Below, piece after piece: positions 9,882 through 17,056 of a stretch of DNA of 64,000 nucleotides (positions are counted from its first letter, which is position 1; every line of letters starts with the position of its first letter). This stretch comes from Pantoea brenneri (GTDB lineage: Bacteria > Pseudomonadota > Gammaproteobacteria > Enterobacterales > Enterobacteriaceae), in NCBI GenBank assembly GCA_002095305.1, contig MIEI01000011.1:28721-92720 (forward strand), given 5' to 3'. Below the pieces are notes generated by a model, which was not told the DNA's origin, did not search any database, and saw nothing but the letters and a program-made list of their open reading frames with translations. Both the position numbers and the translations under genes were made by a program.

Positions 9882-11135
9882 ATGCTTGAAGAGATGGGTA
9901 AAGCGGCCCGCGCGGCAGCATATCGCGTGGCCGATCTGTCGACCGCAGAGAAAAATCAGGTCCTGATGACCATTGCCGATCGTCTGGAAGCCGAAAGCGC
10001 CGACATTCTGGCCGCCAATGAACAGGACTTAGCCGAGGCGCGTCAGAATGGCATGAGCGCGGCACTGTTAGATCGGCTGACGCTGAATCCGCAGCGGCTG
10101 AGCGGCATCGCCAGTGACGTTCGTCAGGTTTGTCAGCTGGCCGATCCGGTTGGGCAGTTGATCGATGGCGGTCAGCTCGACAGCGGACTGCGTATCGAAC
10201 GTCGCCGTGTGCCGCTCGGCGTGGTGGCGGTGATTTATGAAGCGCGTCCCAATGTGACGGTGGATGTCGCCAGCCTGTGCCTGAAAACCGGTAATGCGGC
10301 GATTCTGCGCGGCGGTAAAGAGACGTGGCGCACCAATGCCGCCACGGTGCGGGTCATCCAGAACGCCTTGCAGCAGCACGGTCTGCCGACGGCTATCATC
10401 CAGGCGATCGAAAATCCCGATCGTGAACTGGTGAATCAGCTACTGAAGCTGGATCGCTATGTCGATATGCTGATTCCGCGCGGCGGCGCGGCGCTGCATA
10501 AACTGTGCCGCGAAAACTCCACCATTCCGGTGATCACCGGCGGAATCGGGGTATGCCATATCTACATCGACGACACCATGGAGATCGAACCGGCGCTTGA
10601 GGTGATCGTCAATGCCAAGAAGCAGCGCCCCAGCGCCTGCAATTCGCTGGAGACGCTGCTGGTGGATCAGGCGATTGCCGACCGTTTCCTGCCAGCGTTC
10701 AGCGCCCGGATGGCGCAGGAAAATATTGTGCTGCATGCTGACAGTAACGTGCTGACGCAGCTGCAGGCGGGTCCGGCGCAGGTGATGCCGGTCAGTCTGC
10801 CGCAATACGATGATGAATGGCTGTCGCTCGATCTTAACGTGAAGCTGGTGGCGGATATGGATCAGGCGATTGACCATATCCGGACGCACGGCACCCAGCA
10901 TTCCGATGCCATTCTGACCCGCAGCACCCGCAATGCCACGCGCTTTGTTCGTCAGGTCGACTCCTCTGCGGTCTACGTTAACGCCAGCACCCGCTTTACC
11001 GACGGCGGACAGTTTGGTCTGGGGGCAGAAGTCGCTGTCAGTACCCAGAAGCTGCACGCACGGGGTCCGATGGGATTAGAGGCGCTAACTACCTACAAAT
11101 GGATTGCCTGGGGCGACGACACGCTGCGGCCATAA
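9882..11135 (+). CDS. proA: Gamma-glutamyl phosphate reductase
   Basis: ProA is the NADPH-dependent second step of proline synthesis, giving glutamate-5-semialdehyde. The protein is 417 aa, the standard length. It belongs to the aldehyde-dehydrogenase superfamily, with the catalytic cysteine in [15 protein letters not shown] and the conserved [12 protein letters not shown]. It is co-transcribed with proB and ends at a strong terminator. ProC, the last step, is encoded near 45 kb. Confidence 0.98.
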   Translation: MLEEMGKAARAAAYRVADLSTAEKNQVLMTIADRLEAESADILAANEQDLAEARQNGMSAALLDRLTLNPQRLSGIASDVRQVCQLADPVGQLIDGGQLDSGLRIERRRVPLGVVAVIYEARPNVTVDVASLCLKTGNAAILRGGKETWRTNAATVRVIQNALQQHGLPTAIIQAIENPDRELVNQLLKLDRYVDMLIPRGGAALHKLCRENSTIPVITGGIGVCHIYIDDTMEIEPALEVIVNAKKQRPSACNSLETLLVDQAIADRFLPAFSARMAQENIVLHADSNVLTQLQAGPAQVMPVSLPQYDDEWLSLDLNVKLVADMDQAIDHIRTHGTQHSDAILTRSTRNATRFVRQVDSSAVYVNASTRFTDGGQFGLGAEVAVSTQKLHARGPMGLEALTTYKWIAWGDDTLRP

Positions 11136-11153
11136 TCCCCCCTTTTTTTTAAC

Positions 11154-11189
11154 AAAACGGGAGTCTTTTACAGACTCCCGTTTTTTTTT
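11154..11189 (+). terminator. Terminator of proBA
   Basis: A 13-bp stem AAAACGGGAGTCT / AGACTCCCGTTTT with a 5-nt loop is followed by eight or more T. It marks the end of the core region before the prophage-derived island. Confidence 0.93.
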
Positions 11190-11497
11190 AGCTGCCACTT
11201 TAGGTCCAGTTATATCTGGAGTTTCTCGCCTGTAAGATAATTTTTCGTCGCTGCCGGGTCGTTTCAGCTAAAAAAGCTGGCTGAATTTCACGCAATTCCT
11301 TACGGAAGATTCCTGAAAGCCGGGGCTGCACGCGGCCTGAGGCAATATTTTTTGTTCAGCTGCAAACGGCAGGGGATAATGATAATTAGAAATGCTTGAT
11401 AAAGCGGTTAGGTAGTAAACGGACGGTAATATAAAATGAACTGGTAGCAATAATGAAAATAACATCCAGTACCTCCTCTATGGCTGATTATTAACTA
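11190..11497. other. Non-coding gap between proBA terminator and repressor gene
   Basis: About 300 nt without a supported gene, AT-rich towards the repressor. It holds a short inverted repeat TCCAG-N6-CTGGA (11205-11220) and presumably the repressor promoter. No convincing -35/-10 pair could be fixed by eye. Confidence 0.5.
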
Positions 11498-11505
11498 ATG
11501 GTTAA
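11491..11505. promoter_or_regulatory. Candidate CI operator over the repressor start codon
   Basis: The perfect inverted repeat TTAAC-TAATG-GTTAA contains the repressor ATG (11498-11500). Related TTAACC-containing sequence appears twice just upstream of the PL-like promoter (12292-12319). The repressor may therefore recognise TTAAC-N5-GTTAA-like sites and autoregulate. Confidence 0.4.
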
Positions 11506-12229
11506 AAAAGAAAGTACAAGACAAGCTTTCACCGCCAGGCTGATTGCGGCCTGTGAGAGTGCCGGCATTGTCGGACATGGACGAAACAAACAGGTTGCTA
11601 AGGCCCTGCAACAGCAAGGCTGCAAGATTTCAACGCCGGGAGTGTGGAAGTGGTTCAACGCCCAGTCAGTGCCCGATGGGGGCAATCTGCTGGCCCTGAG
11701 TCAGCTGCTTGGCGTCAGAGTGGAGTGGCTGCAGTACGGGATGGATCATCCGGCTGAACCGGTGACGTTAAGCGCGCTGACCGGCCATAAAAACGTCTTT
11801 CGCGTTGATAGCCTCGACATCGGCCAGAAAAGTGCGGCGGGTCTGCCTGCGCGCGATGAGTTTGTCGAAACCATCCAGGCCATTGAGTATGGTCAGGATG
11901 AGGCGCGGGTGCTTTTCAACGGCCGGCCGGCAGAAAATATCCGTCTGATCGCCATCAACAGCGATTCGATGGCCGACACCTTTGCTCCGCGCGATCAGCT
12001 GTTTGTCGACATCAGCGTGCGGATGTTTGACGGTGATGGCATCTACATTTTCACCCTCGACGAGCAGCTCTACCTGAAGCGCCTGCAGCTACAGCATAAG
12101 AAAATTGCAGTAATATCAGATAATAAGCGCTATGAAACCTGGTATCTCAACCATGATGATGTGGCCAGCCTGAAGGTACTGGCGAAAGTCATCATGAGCC
12201 AGGCACGACACTATCAGATCCTCGGTTAA
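11498..12229 (+). CDS. CI-type phage repressor with S24 (LexA-like) self-cleavage domain
   Basis: The 243-aa protein has an N-terminal helix-turn-helix (about residues 15-80) and a C-terminal S24 peptidase domain. The probable RecA-stimulated cleavage bond is Ala114-Gly115 (KSAAGLPA). The catalytic Ser is Ser157 (NSDSMADTF) and the Lys is Lys194 (LYLKRLQ). The 37-residue Ser-Lys spacing equals that of LexA. All active-site parts look intact, so it should be SOS-responsive. It should hold the island silent by repressing the promoter at 12328-12356, which drives the N-like, lysis and tailspike genes. The ribosome site is weak. Confidence 0.88.
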   Translation: MVKKESTRQAFTARLIAACESAGIVGHGRNKQVAKALQQQGCKISTPGVWKWFNAQSVPDGGNLLALSQLLGVRVEWLQYGMDHPAEPVTLSALTGHKNVFRVDSLDIGQKSAAGLPARDEFVETIQAIEYGQDEARVLFNGRPAENIRLIAINSDSMADTFAPRDQLFVDISVRMFDGDGIYIFTLDEQLYLKRLQLQHKKIAVISDNKRYETWYLNHDDVASLKVLAKVIMSQARHYQILG

Positions 12230-12284
12230 GCGCGCTGTCAGCGGGCGAGACCGCCAGCCTGCAAAAAAATAATCGACATAAATT

Positions 12285-12362
12285 CAAAAATTTAACCAGC
12301 GGTAAATAAAAAATTAACCAACAGTGTTTGATAAAGCATAAGAACCTGTTAATAATTTGAAC
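12285..12362 (+). promoter_or_regulatory. PL-like promoter with operator-like repeats
   Basis: The -35 TTGATA (12328-12333), a 17-bp spacer and the -10 AATAAT (12351-12356) form a strong sigma-70 promoter with a start near 12363. Two TTAACC repeats, 22 bp apart (12292-12297 and 12314-12319), lie directly upstream in AT-rich DNA. They are candidate CI operators. Position and orientation match lambda PL relative to cI and N. Confidence 0.72.
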
Positions 12363-12396
12363 ATGGATGAACGAAGCAGTTCTTTCAGGGACGACC

Positions 12397-12429
12397 CGCT
12401 CTTAAACAATTGAGGCGCTGCACAAGCGC
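12397..12429 (+). promoter_or_regulatory. nut site (boxA and boxB) for N antitermination
   Basis: boxA CGCTCTTAAACA (12397-12408) nearly matches lambdoid boxA. Six nt later comes the boxB hairpin GCGCT-GCACA-AGCGC (12415-12429). The 5-bp stem is identical to that of P22 boxB-left, and the loop can adopt a GNRA-like fold with its fourth base flipped out. It lies about 35 nt after the predicted PL start and about 220 nt before the N-like gene, as in lambda nutL. Confidence 0.85.
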
Positions 12430-12651
12430 GAATCAAACCACCCAAAAGTCAGTGAACTTTGGGATGGGGTGGATGCGCAAAATGCAGCGTCGTCAGATGC
12501 CGTTTATTCCCCTTCGCCTACTTTCCACCTGGCTGCTCACGCAGCCGGGCGGTGAGTGTGCGAGCGTGAATCGCGACATTCGGGCCCGTTCGGTTCGCCG
12601 AAAGCTCGCGCCTGCCACCCCATCGCCAAAGACTCATTCACAGGAGGAGTT
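12430..12651 (+). ncRNA. Structured leader between nut and the N-like gene
   Basis: Several helices can be read. GGCTGC/GCAGCC with a TCAC loop lies at 12531-12546 and extends to about 9 bp. GCGAGC/GCTCGC pairs 12560-12565 with 12604-12609 and encloses TTCGG/CCGAA (12589-12602). CCACCC pairs with GGGTGG (12438-12472). The segment 12463-12472 is also perfectly complementary over 10 nt to 12615-12624, just before the ribosome site. A helix 12414-12422/12483-12491 would compete with boxB. In lambda the equivalent leader forms an RNase III hairpin used in N autoregulation; a similar role is inferred here. Confidence 0.6.
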
Positions 12652-12930
12652 ATGGCGATAATTCACTATGGCAAAAGCGTTTTTATGGGCAACGCACGTA
12701 CTCGTCGCCATCGGCGGCGCCAACCTCTCAGCAGCCTGAAACAGAGCATCGACCAGGCACTAAACTTCCCACCCGAAACACCCACCCTGCGGCGTGCAGA
12801 GCAAATCTGCCAGCGTCAGGTCACCCCGCGCGTTGATCGTGCAATAACGGCGCCTCGCGCCAAAAATCAGGAAACGCCCAGCTTCGACAATTGCTGTCTG
12901 CCGCATGTGCATCTCTACGCAGTGCGCTGA
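12652..12930 (+). CDS. N: P22 N-like transcription antitermination protein
   Basis: This 92-aa basic protein has a very strong ribosome site (AGGAGG). Its start MAIIHYGKSVFMGNARTRRH closely follows P22 N as I recall it (MTVITYGKSTFAGNAKTRRH). The arginine-rich motif begins at Asn14, exactly as in P22 N, and its C-terminal LPHVHLYA resembles P22 N's LPGVALYA. It should bind the boxB hairpin at 12415-12429 and, with Nus factors, make polymerase read through terminators into the lysis and tailspike genes. It is the first gene of the PL-like transcript. The family call is from memory and was not searched. Confidence 0.8.
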   Translation: MAIIHYGKSVFMGNARTRRHRRRQPLSSLKQSIDQALNFPPETPTLRRAEQICQRQVTPRVDRAITAPRAKNQETPSFDNCCLPHVHLYAVR

Positions 12931-13135
12931 TTAGCGTCAGAAATCTCCCGTTCTGTCTCCCTGTTCAATTCCTGTTACCTCCATTTTTCACTGGCCGCAA
13001 TCCGGTTATTTACTGTTCAGTTTCGCTGGAGGGTCATCCCTGTCTGCGGCTGAAGGTGTGAGGGGCATTGATCAGCGGACGTTATGTATTTTTTCACAGG
13101 GCTGAGTTGCTCTGACCCGTCATTGAGGAATCGTT
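12931..13135. other. Non-coding spacer between N-like gene and lysis cassette
   Basis: About 200 nt with no supported ORF. By analogy with lambdoid operons it may hold an N-sensitive terminator, but no clear hairpin followed by a T run was seen. Confidence 0.4.
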
Positions 13136-13603
13136 ATGAGCCAGATAATTGCAATGCTGAATTTTGAAGAGGGCTATGCCGACGTGCCTTATCTCGACAC
13201 GCTGGGCTTCCCGACGGTCGCGGGAGGGATTCGTATCGGCCCGAAAGGCGCATCGCTAAGTAACTATGCGTTCCGCGTTCCGCGCCGCGTCGGGGATGTG
13301 TGGAAGCAATGCATTCTGGAAGGCAAGGTGCAGGACATGCAGAGCCGGGAGCTGCTGCGTAATGCGCTGGCGAAGTGCAATGACGCCCGCACTGATGTGC
13401 TGCTGAGCATGGCCTATCAGCTGGGGGTCGATGGTGTGATGCAGTTTAAAAACATGCTTACCGCCATTGCCAGTGAGAACTTCAACGAGGCCGCAGACGC
13501 GATGATGAACAGCCTGTGGGCTCGTCAGACACCAGGACGGGCCCGGCGCCATGCTGAAGTGATGCGTAGCGGCACCTATGCGGTGTACAGGGGGCTGCTA
13601 TGA
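13136..13603 (+). CDS. Phage lysozyme (endolysin, GH24, T4 type)
   Basis: The 155-aa endolysin hydrolyses the MurNAc-GlcNAc bond of peptidoglycan. The T4-lysozyme catalytic triad is recognisable as Glu12, Asp21 and Thr27 (EEGYADVPYLDTLGFPT). The C-terminal half keeps MAYQLGVDGVMQFKNML and the WARQTPGRARRHAEVM block typical of GH24. There is no signal or SAR helix, so export to the periplasm would need the holin. It overlaps the next ORF by four bases (ATGA). It is the first gene of the lysis cassette. Confidence 0.92.
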   Translation: MSQIIAMLNFEEGYADVPYLDTLGFPTVAGGIRIGPKGASLSNYAFRVPRRVGDVWKQCILEGKVQDMQSRELLRNALAKCNDARTDVLLSMAYQLGVDGVMQFKNMLTAIASENFNEAADAMMNSLWARQTPGRARRHAEVMRSGTYAVYRGLL

Positions 13604-13947
13604 GATGGCTGATGTTCCTGATTGCCGTGCTGACCGCGATCATCATTCTGCTGCTGCTGCAGCGCTTTACCACTCTGCAGTTTGTCTCCCACGCCCGTCT
13701 GTTATTCAAAACCTGGTCGGTCTGGCTCGCCTCGCTGGGATCGATGCTCAGCGCCTGGGCGCAATCCTTTCCCTCCGCCGCCGTCGATGCCTGGAGCGTA
13801 CTGCCGGAAGACGTCAAAGCGATTCTGCCGCACAACTACCTTGGGCTGGTCGGCGCTTTCATGGTGGCGATGGGGGTGATTGCCCAATTTGTTCGTCAGA
13901 AAAACCTGCTGAATGAGAAGCAGCGGGCGGAGGTAACCAAATCATGA
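13600..13947 (+). CDS. Holin-like membrane protein
   Basis: The 115-aa protein has an N-terminal transmembrane segment (LMFLIAVLTAIIILLLLQRF), a second hydrophobic segment around LFKTWSVWLASLGSMLSAWAQ and a third near YLGLVGAFMVAMGVIAQF, then a charged tail. It resembles small prophage proteins of the DUF7940 type that sit beside endolysins. Holin function (timed membrane permeabilisation releasing the lysozyme) is inferred from topology and location. Start and stop both overlap neighbours by ATGA, indicating tight coupling. Confidence 0.72.
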   Translation: MRWLMFLIAVLTAIIILLLLQRFTTLQFVSHARLLFKTWSVWLASLGSMLSAWAQSFPSAAVDAWSVLPEDVKAILPHNYLGLVGAFMVAMGVIAQFVRQKNLLNEKQRAEVTKS

Positions 13948-14237
13948 CGCTGTTAACCACGTTACTCGGCGGCGGCTGGCACTGGATCGCGGCGCTGGCC
14001 GGCATCATTGCCGCGCTGGGTGCCAGCTATTTCGGTGGGAAAAAAATCGGCAAAGTGCAGCAAAAAGCGCGTTCTGACGTCGAAAACGCACAACAACAGG
14101 CGTCCCGCGTCGAAGCGGTCGCGCAGCAGCAACAACATAACCGTGAGGAGGCCAACCGTGTGGCGACTGACAATCACAACCTTGATGACGCTGCTGCTCG
14201 CGACAAGCTGCAGCAGTCGAAATACCACCAACCCTGA
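13944..14237 (+). CDS. Rz-like inner-membrane spanin subunit
   Basis: The 97-aa protein has one N-terminal transmembrane helix (WIAALAGIIAALGASYFGG) followed by a long Gln/Glu/Lys-rich periplasmic coiled coil (KVQQKARSDVENAQQQ onward). This is the i-spanin plan. It contains the start of an overlapping reading frame encoding a lipoprotein (14158-14394), the classical Rz/Rz1 nested arrangement. Together they would fuse inner and outer membrane in the last step of lysis. Confidence 0.75.
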   Translation: MTLLTTLLGGGWHWIAALAGIIAALGASYFGGKKIGKVQQKARSDVENAQQQASRVEAVAQQQQHNREEANRVATDNHNLDDAAARDKLQQSKYHQP

Positions 14238-14394
14238 ACCGGTCGCGATAACCGATTCAGCCTGCGTTCTGTTTTCCCCTCTTTATACCTACGGCGATGA
14301 CGCACAAAAGATGGACGTTCGCACCGTGCGCGCTATTAACACCCACAACGACATGTGGGACACCCTCTGCGGCCACCCGGCCTCTGCTAAGTAA
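14158..14394 (+). CDS. Rz1-like outer-membrane lipoprotein spanin, nested in Rz frame
   Basis: A GTG start (14158) with AGGAG 7 nt upstream opens a 78-aa protein. It has a short signal sequence and lipobox (LLLATSC, Cys at residue 18), then ACVLFSPLYTYGDDAQKM and RTVRAINTHNDMWD. That C-terminal pattern is common in Rz1-like o-spanins. It begins inside the Rz-like gene in another frame and extends about 157 nt past it. The ORF also extends upstream in frame, but only this start gives a lipoprotein signal. Confidence 0.78.
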   Translation: MWRLTITTLMTLLLATSCSSRNTTNPEPVAITDSACVLFSPLYTYGDDAQKMDVRTVRAINTHNDMWDTLCGHPASAK

Positions 14395-14441
14395 CCTGCT
14401 GATAATCAGCGACTTATCTAAGTTATCCTGAGGAGGATACT

Positions 14442-16187
14442 ATGATCGAAGTTAACTCTTTTGCTGAACTGCGTACGACTCCCCCATCAAAATCAGGTGA
14501 AATTGCGATCCTGAAACGCTATTACGACAAAGACTCGAGCTTCCGTGGCGGCGCAGACTTTGTTGGTTTCCTCAGTACTACCCCACTGAAAGATGATGGC
14601 GGTACGGTCGCTATCGGCAACGGTTTTTACTGGAAACGCACCATCAACGATCCTACTGAAGTGAATATTCTGCACTTTGGCGCGAAAGGGGATGGGGTAA
14701 CTGATGATACCGACGCGTTTAAGCGGATGCTGGCGTGGACGCAGACCTATAACACCTACGTGAAAGCGCTGCCGGTTCGTTTTCCCGGTGGCCGCTTCCT
14801 GATTTCGCCTATCGATCTCAGCGATACCGAAATCCCGTTCTTCGGCCTGTTAGGGGACGATCTGGAACTCGGCTCACTGCCGCGCACCACGATTATTTCC
14901 GATAAAAGCGCCAATACGGTGTTTAAAGTAAAGGCGCGCCGGACTGCCATCAAAGGCATCGTCTGGAACGGGCAGGCCAGCGCCGATACCACCGCCAAAG
15001 TCACTATTTTACCCGAACAGTGCAGCAACAATCAGCCGTTCTTCGAAAACACCTGTATCGAAGGGCAAACCGTCAATATCAGCTGCTTCCGGGCGCAAAG
15101 CACTGGCGGCACGGTGTTTAAGCTGCAGGATACGCTCGACAGTAAGTTCGATCAGATCTACACCACCAGCACCTTTTCACGGGTGTTTGACGTCGGCTGG
15201 TCGAACTCACCCAATGGCGTCTGGGACCACTCAACCGCGATTGAGTTAAGTAACGCGAACTTCCAGTCCGGCTACGGCGATGCCACGCTCTATATGCCGC
15301 GCATGACGCAGGGCATCCTGCGTAACGTCTGGATTGAGCATACCCGCAATCCGGGCGATCTGTCGGATGGTGGCTGGACCATTGATACGCTGAACATTGA
15401 AGATTGCGGGACGCCGCTCAACCTCAACAATGCCCGCGTCATCATGCGTCAGATTAACCTGCAGGCGGGCGCAAAAATCACTAACGACCTGGCCGCCGGG
15501 AAATGGCTATCGACCTTTGAATACGGTTATCGCCGTGATGAAAACCACGGCAGCTTCCTGACCGGTTCACTGCGGGTCGGCTATTTCAGCGGCTATAAGG
15601 TGGTGAACAACACCGATACCGATAACTGGTACCGGCTGGGGCAGCTCTATTTCCCGAACCCTAATCAGGCATGGGTGATGGAACTGATCGGGAAAGCGGA
15701 TGCGACCACGCCTTCCGGCACGGCAGGGTCGCCGGTCAACCTGCCGGGGACCGGCAGAACGCTGATTAATCTGCAGCGACTGGAGACGGTATGGGCGGAT
15801 GCGTATCACATGGGCCAGCCTTCGGTGATGGATATCCGTTACGGCCGGGTCGGCACCACCTATGCGGTGGTCTGGGTCAAGCTGCGGGCCAACAGTGGCG
15901 AAACCATGTTCAACCTGAAGACCACCGGTCCGACCCGTTTTGATACCGGTTCCTGCTCGCTGTTCCAGTCTGATATGTCGGTGGTGACTGACATTACCAA
16001 AGTAGGGACGCTGAAACCGGCCGCACGCTTCGGCATGCATAACGGACTGGCCGGCATTGGTGCCAATGAAAAAGGGGTGGTGACTCTCGCAACGGCGGCG
16101 GGCACCCCGGCCAATAAAACCGCGCCGACCGGTTTTGTGCTGATCAATATCAACGGCGTTGACCGCAAGGTCCCTTACTACGATTGA
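14442..16187 (+). CDS. Phage tailspike / polysaccharide depolymerase (pectate-lyase-like beta-helix)
   Basis: The 581-aa protein has a short N-terminal domain (MIEVNSFAELRTTPPSKSGE; GGTVAIGNGFYWKR). It is followed by the pectate_lyase_3 hallmark FGAKGDGVTDDT (79-90) that opens a right-handed beta-helix, and a C-terminal beta-rich region ending NINGVDRKVPYYD. Such proteins cleave capsule, EPS or O-antigen. It lacks a signal peptide and an obvious long virion-anchor domain. It is the last gene of the island, 47 nt after the Rz1-like gene with a good AGGAGG site, and is followed by a terminator. The substrate is unknown; in this plant-associated group an EPS such as stewartan or amylovoran would be a reasonable guess. 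Confidence 0.83.
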   Translation: MIEVNSFAELRTTPPSKSGEIAILKRYYDKDSSFRGGADFVGFLSTTPLKDDGGTVAIGNGFYWKRTINDPTEVNILHFGAKGDGVTDDTDAFKRMLAWTQTYNTYVKALPVRFPGGRFLISPIDLSDTEIPFFGLLGDDLELGSLPRTTIISDKSANTVFKVKARRTAIKGIVWNGQASADTTAKVTILPEQCSNNQPFFENTCIEGQTVNISCFRAQSTGGTVFKLQDTLDSKFDQIYTTSTFSRVFDVGWSNSPNGVWDHSTAIELSNANFQSGYGDATLYMPRMTQGILRNVWIEHTRNPGDLSDGGWTIDTLNIEDCGTPLNLNNARVIMRQINLQAGAKITNDLAAGKWLSTFEYGYRRDENHGSFLTGSLRVGYFSGYKVVNNTDTDNWYRLGQLYFPNPNQAWVMELIGKADATTPSGTAGSPVNLPGTGRTLINLQRLETVWADAYHMGQPSVMDIRYGRVGTTYAVVWVKLRANSGETMFNLKTTGPTRFDTGSCSLFQSDMSVVTDITKVGTLKPAARFGMHNGLAGIGANEKGVVTLATAAGTPANKTAPTGFVLININGVDRKVPYYD

Positions 16188-16202
16188 TGATCACCACTTT
16201 TG

Positions 16203-16229
16203 GGCGAGGCTGCGGCCTCGCCTTTTTTT
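16203..16229 (+). terminator. Terminator of the prophage-derived operon
   Basis: An 8-bp stem GGCGAGGC / GCCTCGCC with loop TGCG is followed by seven T, 15 nt after the tailspike stop. Confidence 0.92.
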
Positions 16230-16304
16230 GTCTGACGCCTGCGCCGCGGGCATCGGACTGTCAGGCGAGCTGCTGCGAAAATCCGCAGTTGAACGCCGCC
16301 TCTC

Positions 16305-16333
16305 TTGACGCATTTCCGCTTTTTTTCTAAGGT
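16305..16333 (+). promoter_or_regulatory. Promoter of tRNA-Thr
   Basis: TTGACG (16305-16310), a 17-bp spacer, then TAAGGT (16328-16333); the predicted start is about 20 nt before the mature tRNA. Confidence 0.55.
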
Positions 16334-16358
16334 ATTTCCCCGCTAATCCCGCCCGTTT

Positions 16359-16434
16359 GCCGGTATAGCTCAGTTGGTAGAGCAGCGCATTCGTAATGCG
16401 AAGGTCGGAGGTTCGACTCCTCTTACCGGCACCA
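16359..16434 (+). tRNA. thrW: tRNA-Thr (CGT anticodon)
   Basis: A 76-nt cloverleaf with encoded CCA. Acceptor GCCGGTA/TACCGGC, D-loop AGCTCAGTTGGTAGAGC, anticodon arm GCATT-CGTAATGC and T-arm GGTTCGACTCC are all present. It differs from E. coli thrW only at a few paired positions. In E. coli K-12 the CP4-6 prophage is inserted at thrW, just after proA. Here the phage-derived genes lie on the 5' side of the tRNA and no copy of the tRNA 3' end is seen at their far boundary, so this is not a standard tRNA-att insertion. Confidence 0.98.
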
Positions 16435-16672
16435 GTTTTTCTCTTTATCAGATCCTCTTCTTCTATTACCTCCTTATTAGGTCTGTTTGGCCGGTTAACC
16501 TCAGGCAGGATCGCGCTCGCCGATTACCGCTCAGGGCGACATCGCTAGCGCGCGTGGCACCAATCTCTTTCCAGTTCAGCAGAGAAGGGCATGCGACTCG
16601 CACCAACCAGCTTCTGACGATTAATTTCAATTGCCGCTTGCGTCACTTAAAGAAGTGTGGCCTAATGAATCG
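16435..16672. other. Gap between tRNA-Thr and cold-shock promoter
   Basis: About 240 nt; a T-rich stretch just after the tRNA may aid termination. Reading frames here run through the tRNA and are not supported. The right end holds the csp promoter. Confidence 0.5.
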
Positions 16673-16834
16673 TCGGTTTGATTAACAGACACTATCAAAG
16701 TAAGTATCCAAAGCAGTTCTCATCTCTAAGTTTGTCGCGAGACATCCCTTCTTTTTGAGTCTTCTCTTACGTTCTGATTAAAATCTGTTCTCAGGCCATT
16801 ATGCCGGAAGGCTCGATATATTAAGGATTTAAGC
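16638..16834 (+). promoter_or_regulatory. csp promoter and cold-box leader (cspA-type 5' UTR)
   Basis: The -35 TTGCGT (16638-16643), a 17-bp spacer and the -10 CCTAAT (16661-16666) place the start near 16673. The transcript would begin with CGGTTTGATTAACAGAC, closely matching the cspA cold box as I recall it (CGGTTTGACGTACAGAC). The leader is about 162 nt, like the roughly 159-nt cspA leader that acts as an RNA thermosensor. Near the start codon the GCCGGAAGGC hairpin region also resembles cspA. Confidence 0.8.
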
Positions 16835-17047
16835 ATGTCTAACAAAATTCGCGGTACCGTTAAGTGGTTTAACGCAGAGAAAGGCTTCGGTTTCATCTCT
16901 CCTCAGGACGGCAGCAAAGATGTATTCGTACACTTCTCTGCAATCCAGGGCACTGATTTCCGTTCATTAGATGAAGGTCAACAAGTTGAGTTTACAGTAG
17001 AAAATGGCGCCAAAGGCCCAGCTGCTGCGAACGTTGTTGGTCTCTAA
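16835..17047 (+). CDS. Cold-shock protein, CspA family
   Basis: A 70-aa single cold-shock domain, an RNA/ssDNA chaperone. Both RNA-binding motifs are intact: [12 protein letters not shown] (RNP1-like) and DVFVHFSAI (RNP2-like). The long cold-box leader marks it as a cold-inducible paralogue. It is followed, overlapping the stop region, by a YmcF-like small ORF, the arrangement described for E. coli cspG-ymcF and cspB-ynfQ. Confidence 0.95.
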   Translation: MSNKIRGTVKWFNAEKGFGFISPQDGSKDVFVHFSAIQGTDFRSLDEGQQVEFTVENGAKGPAAANVVGL

Positions 17048-17056
17048 GGACTGAAA

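Noticed and set aside
12411..12640. Structured segment as a stand-alone novel ncRNA or a retron msr/msd
   Set aside because: The nut boxes upstream and the N-like gene right after it explain it better as an N leader; there is no reverse transcriptase nearby.
16359..16434. tRNA-Thr as attachment site of the phage-derived island
   Set aside because: The island lies on the 5' side of the tRNA, no copy of the tRNA 3' end was seen near 11.2 kb, and there is no integrase; the usual tRNA-att arrangement is not supported.
16374..16685. 103-aa frame starting inside tRNA-Thr
   Set aside because: It reads through the tRNA and the csp promoter; no protein-like features.
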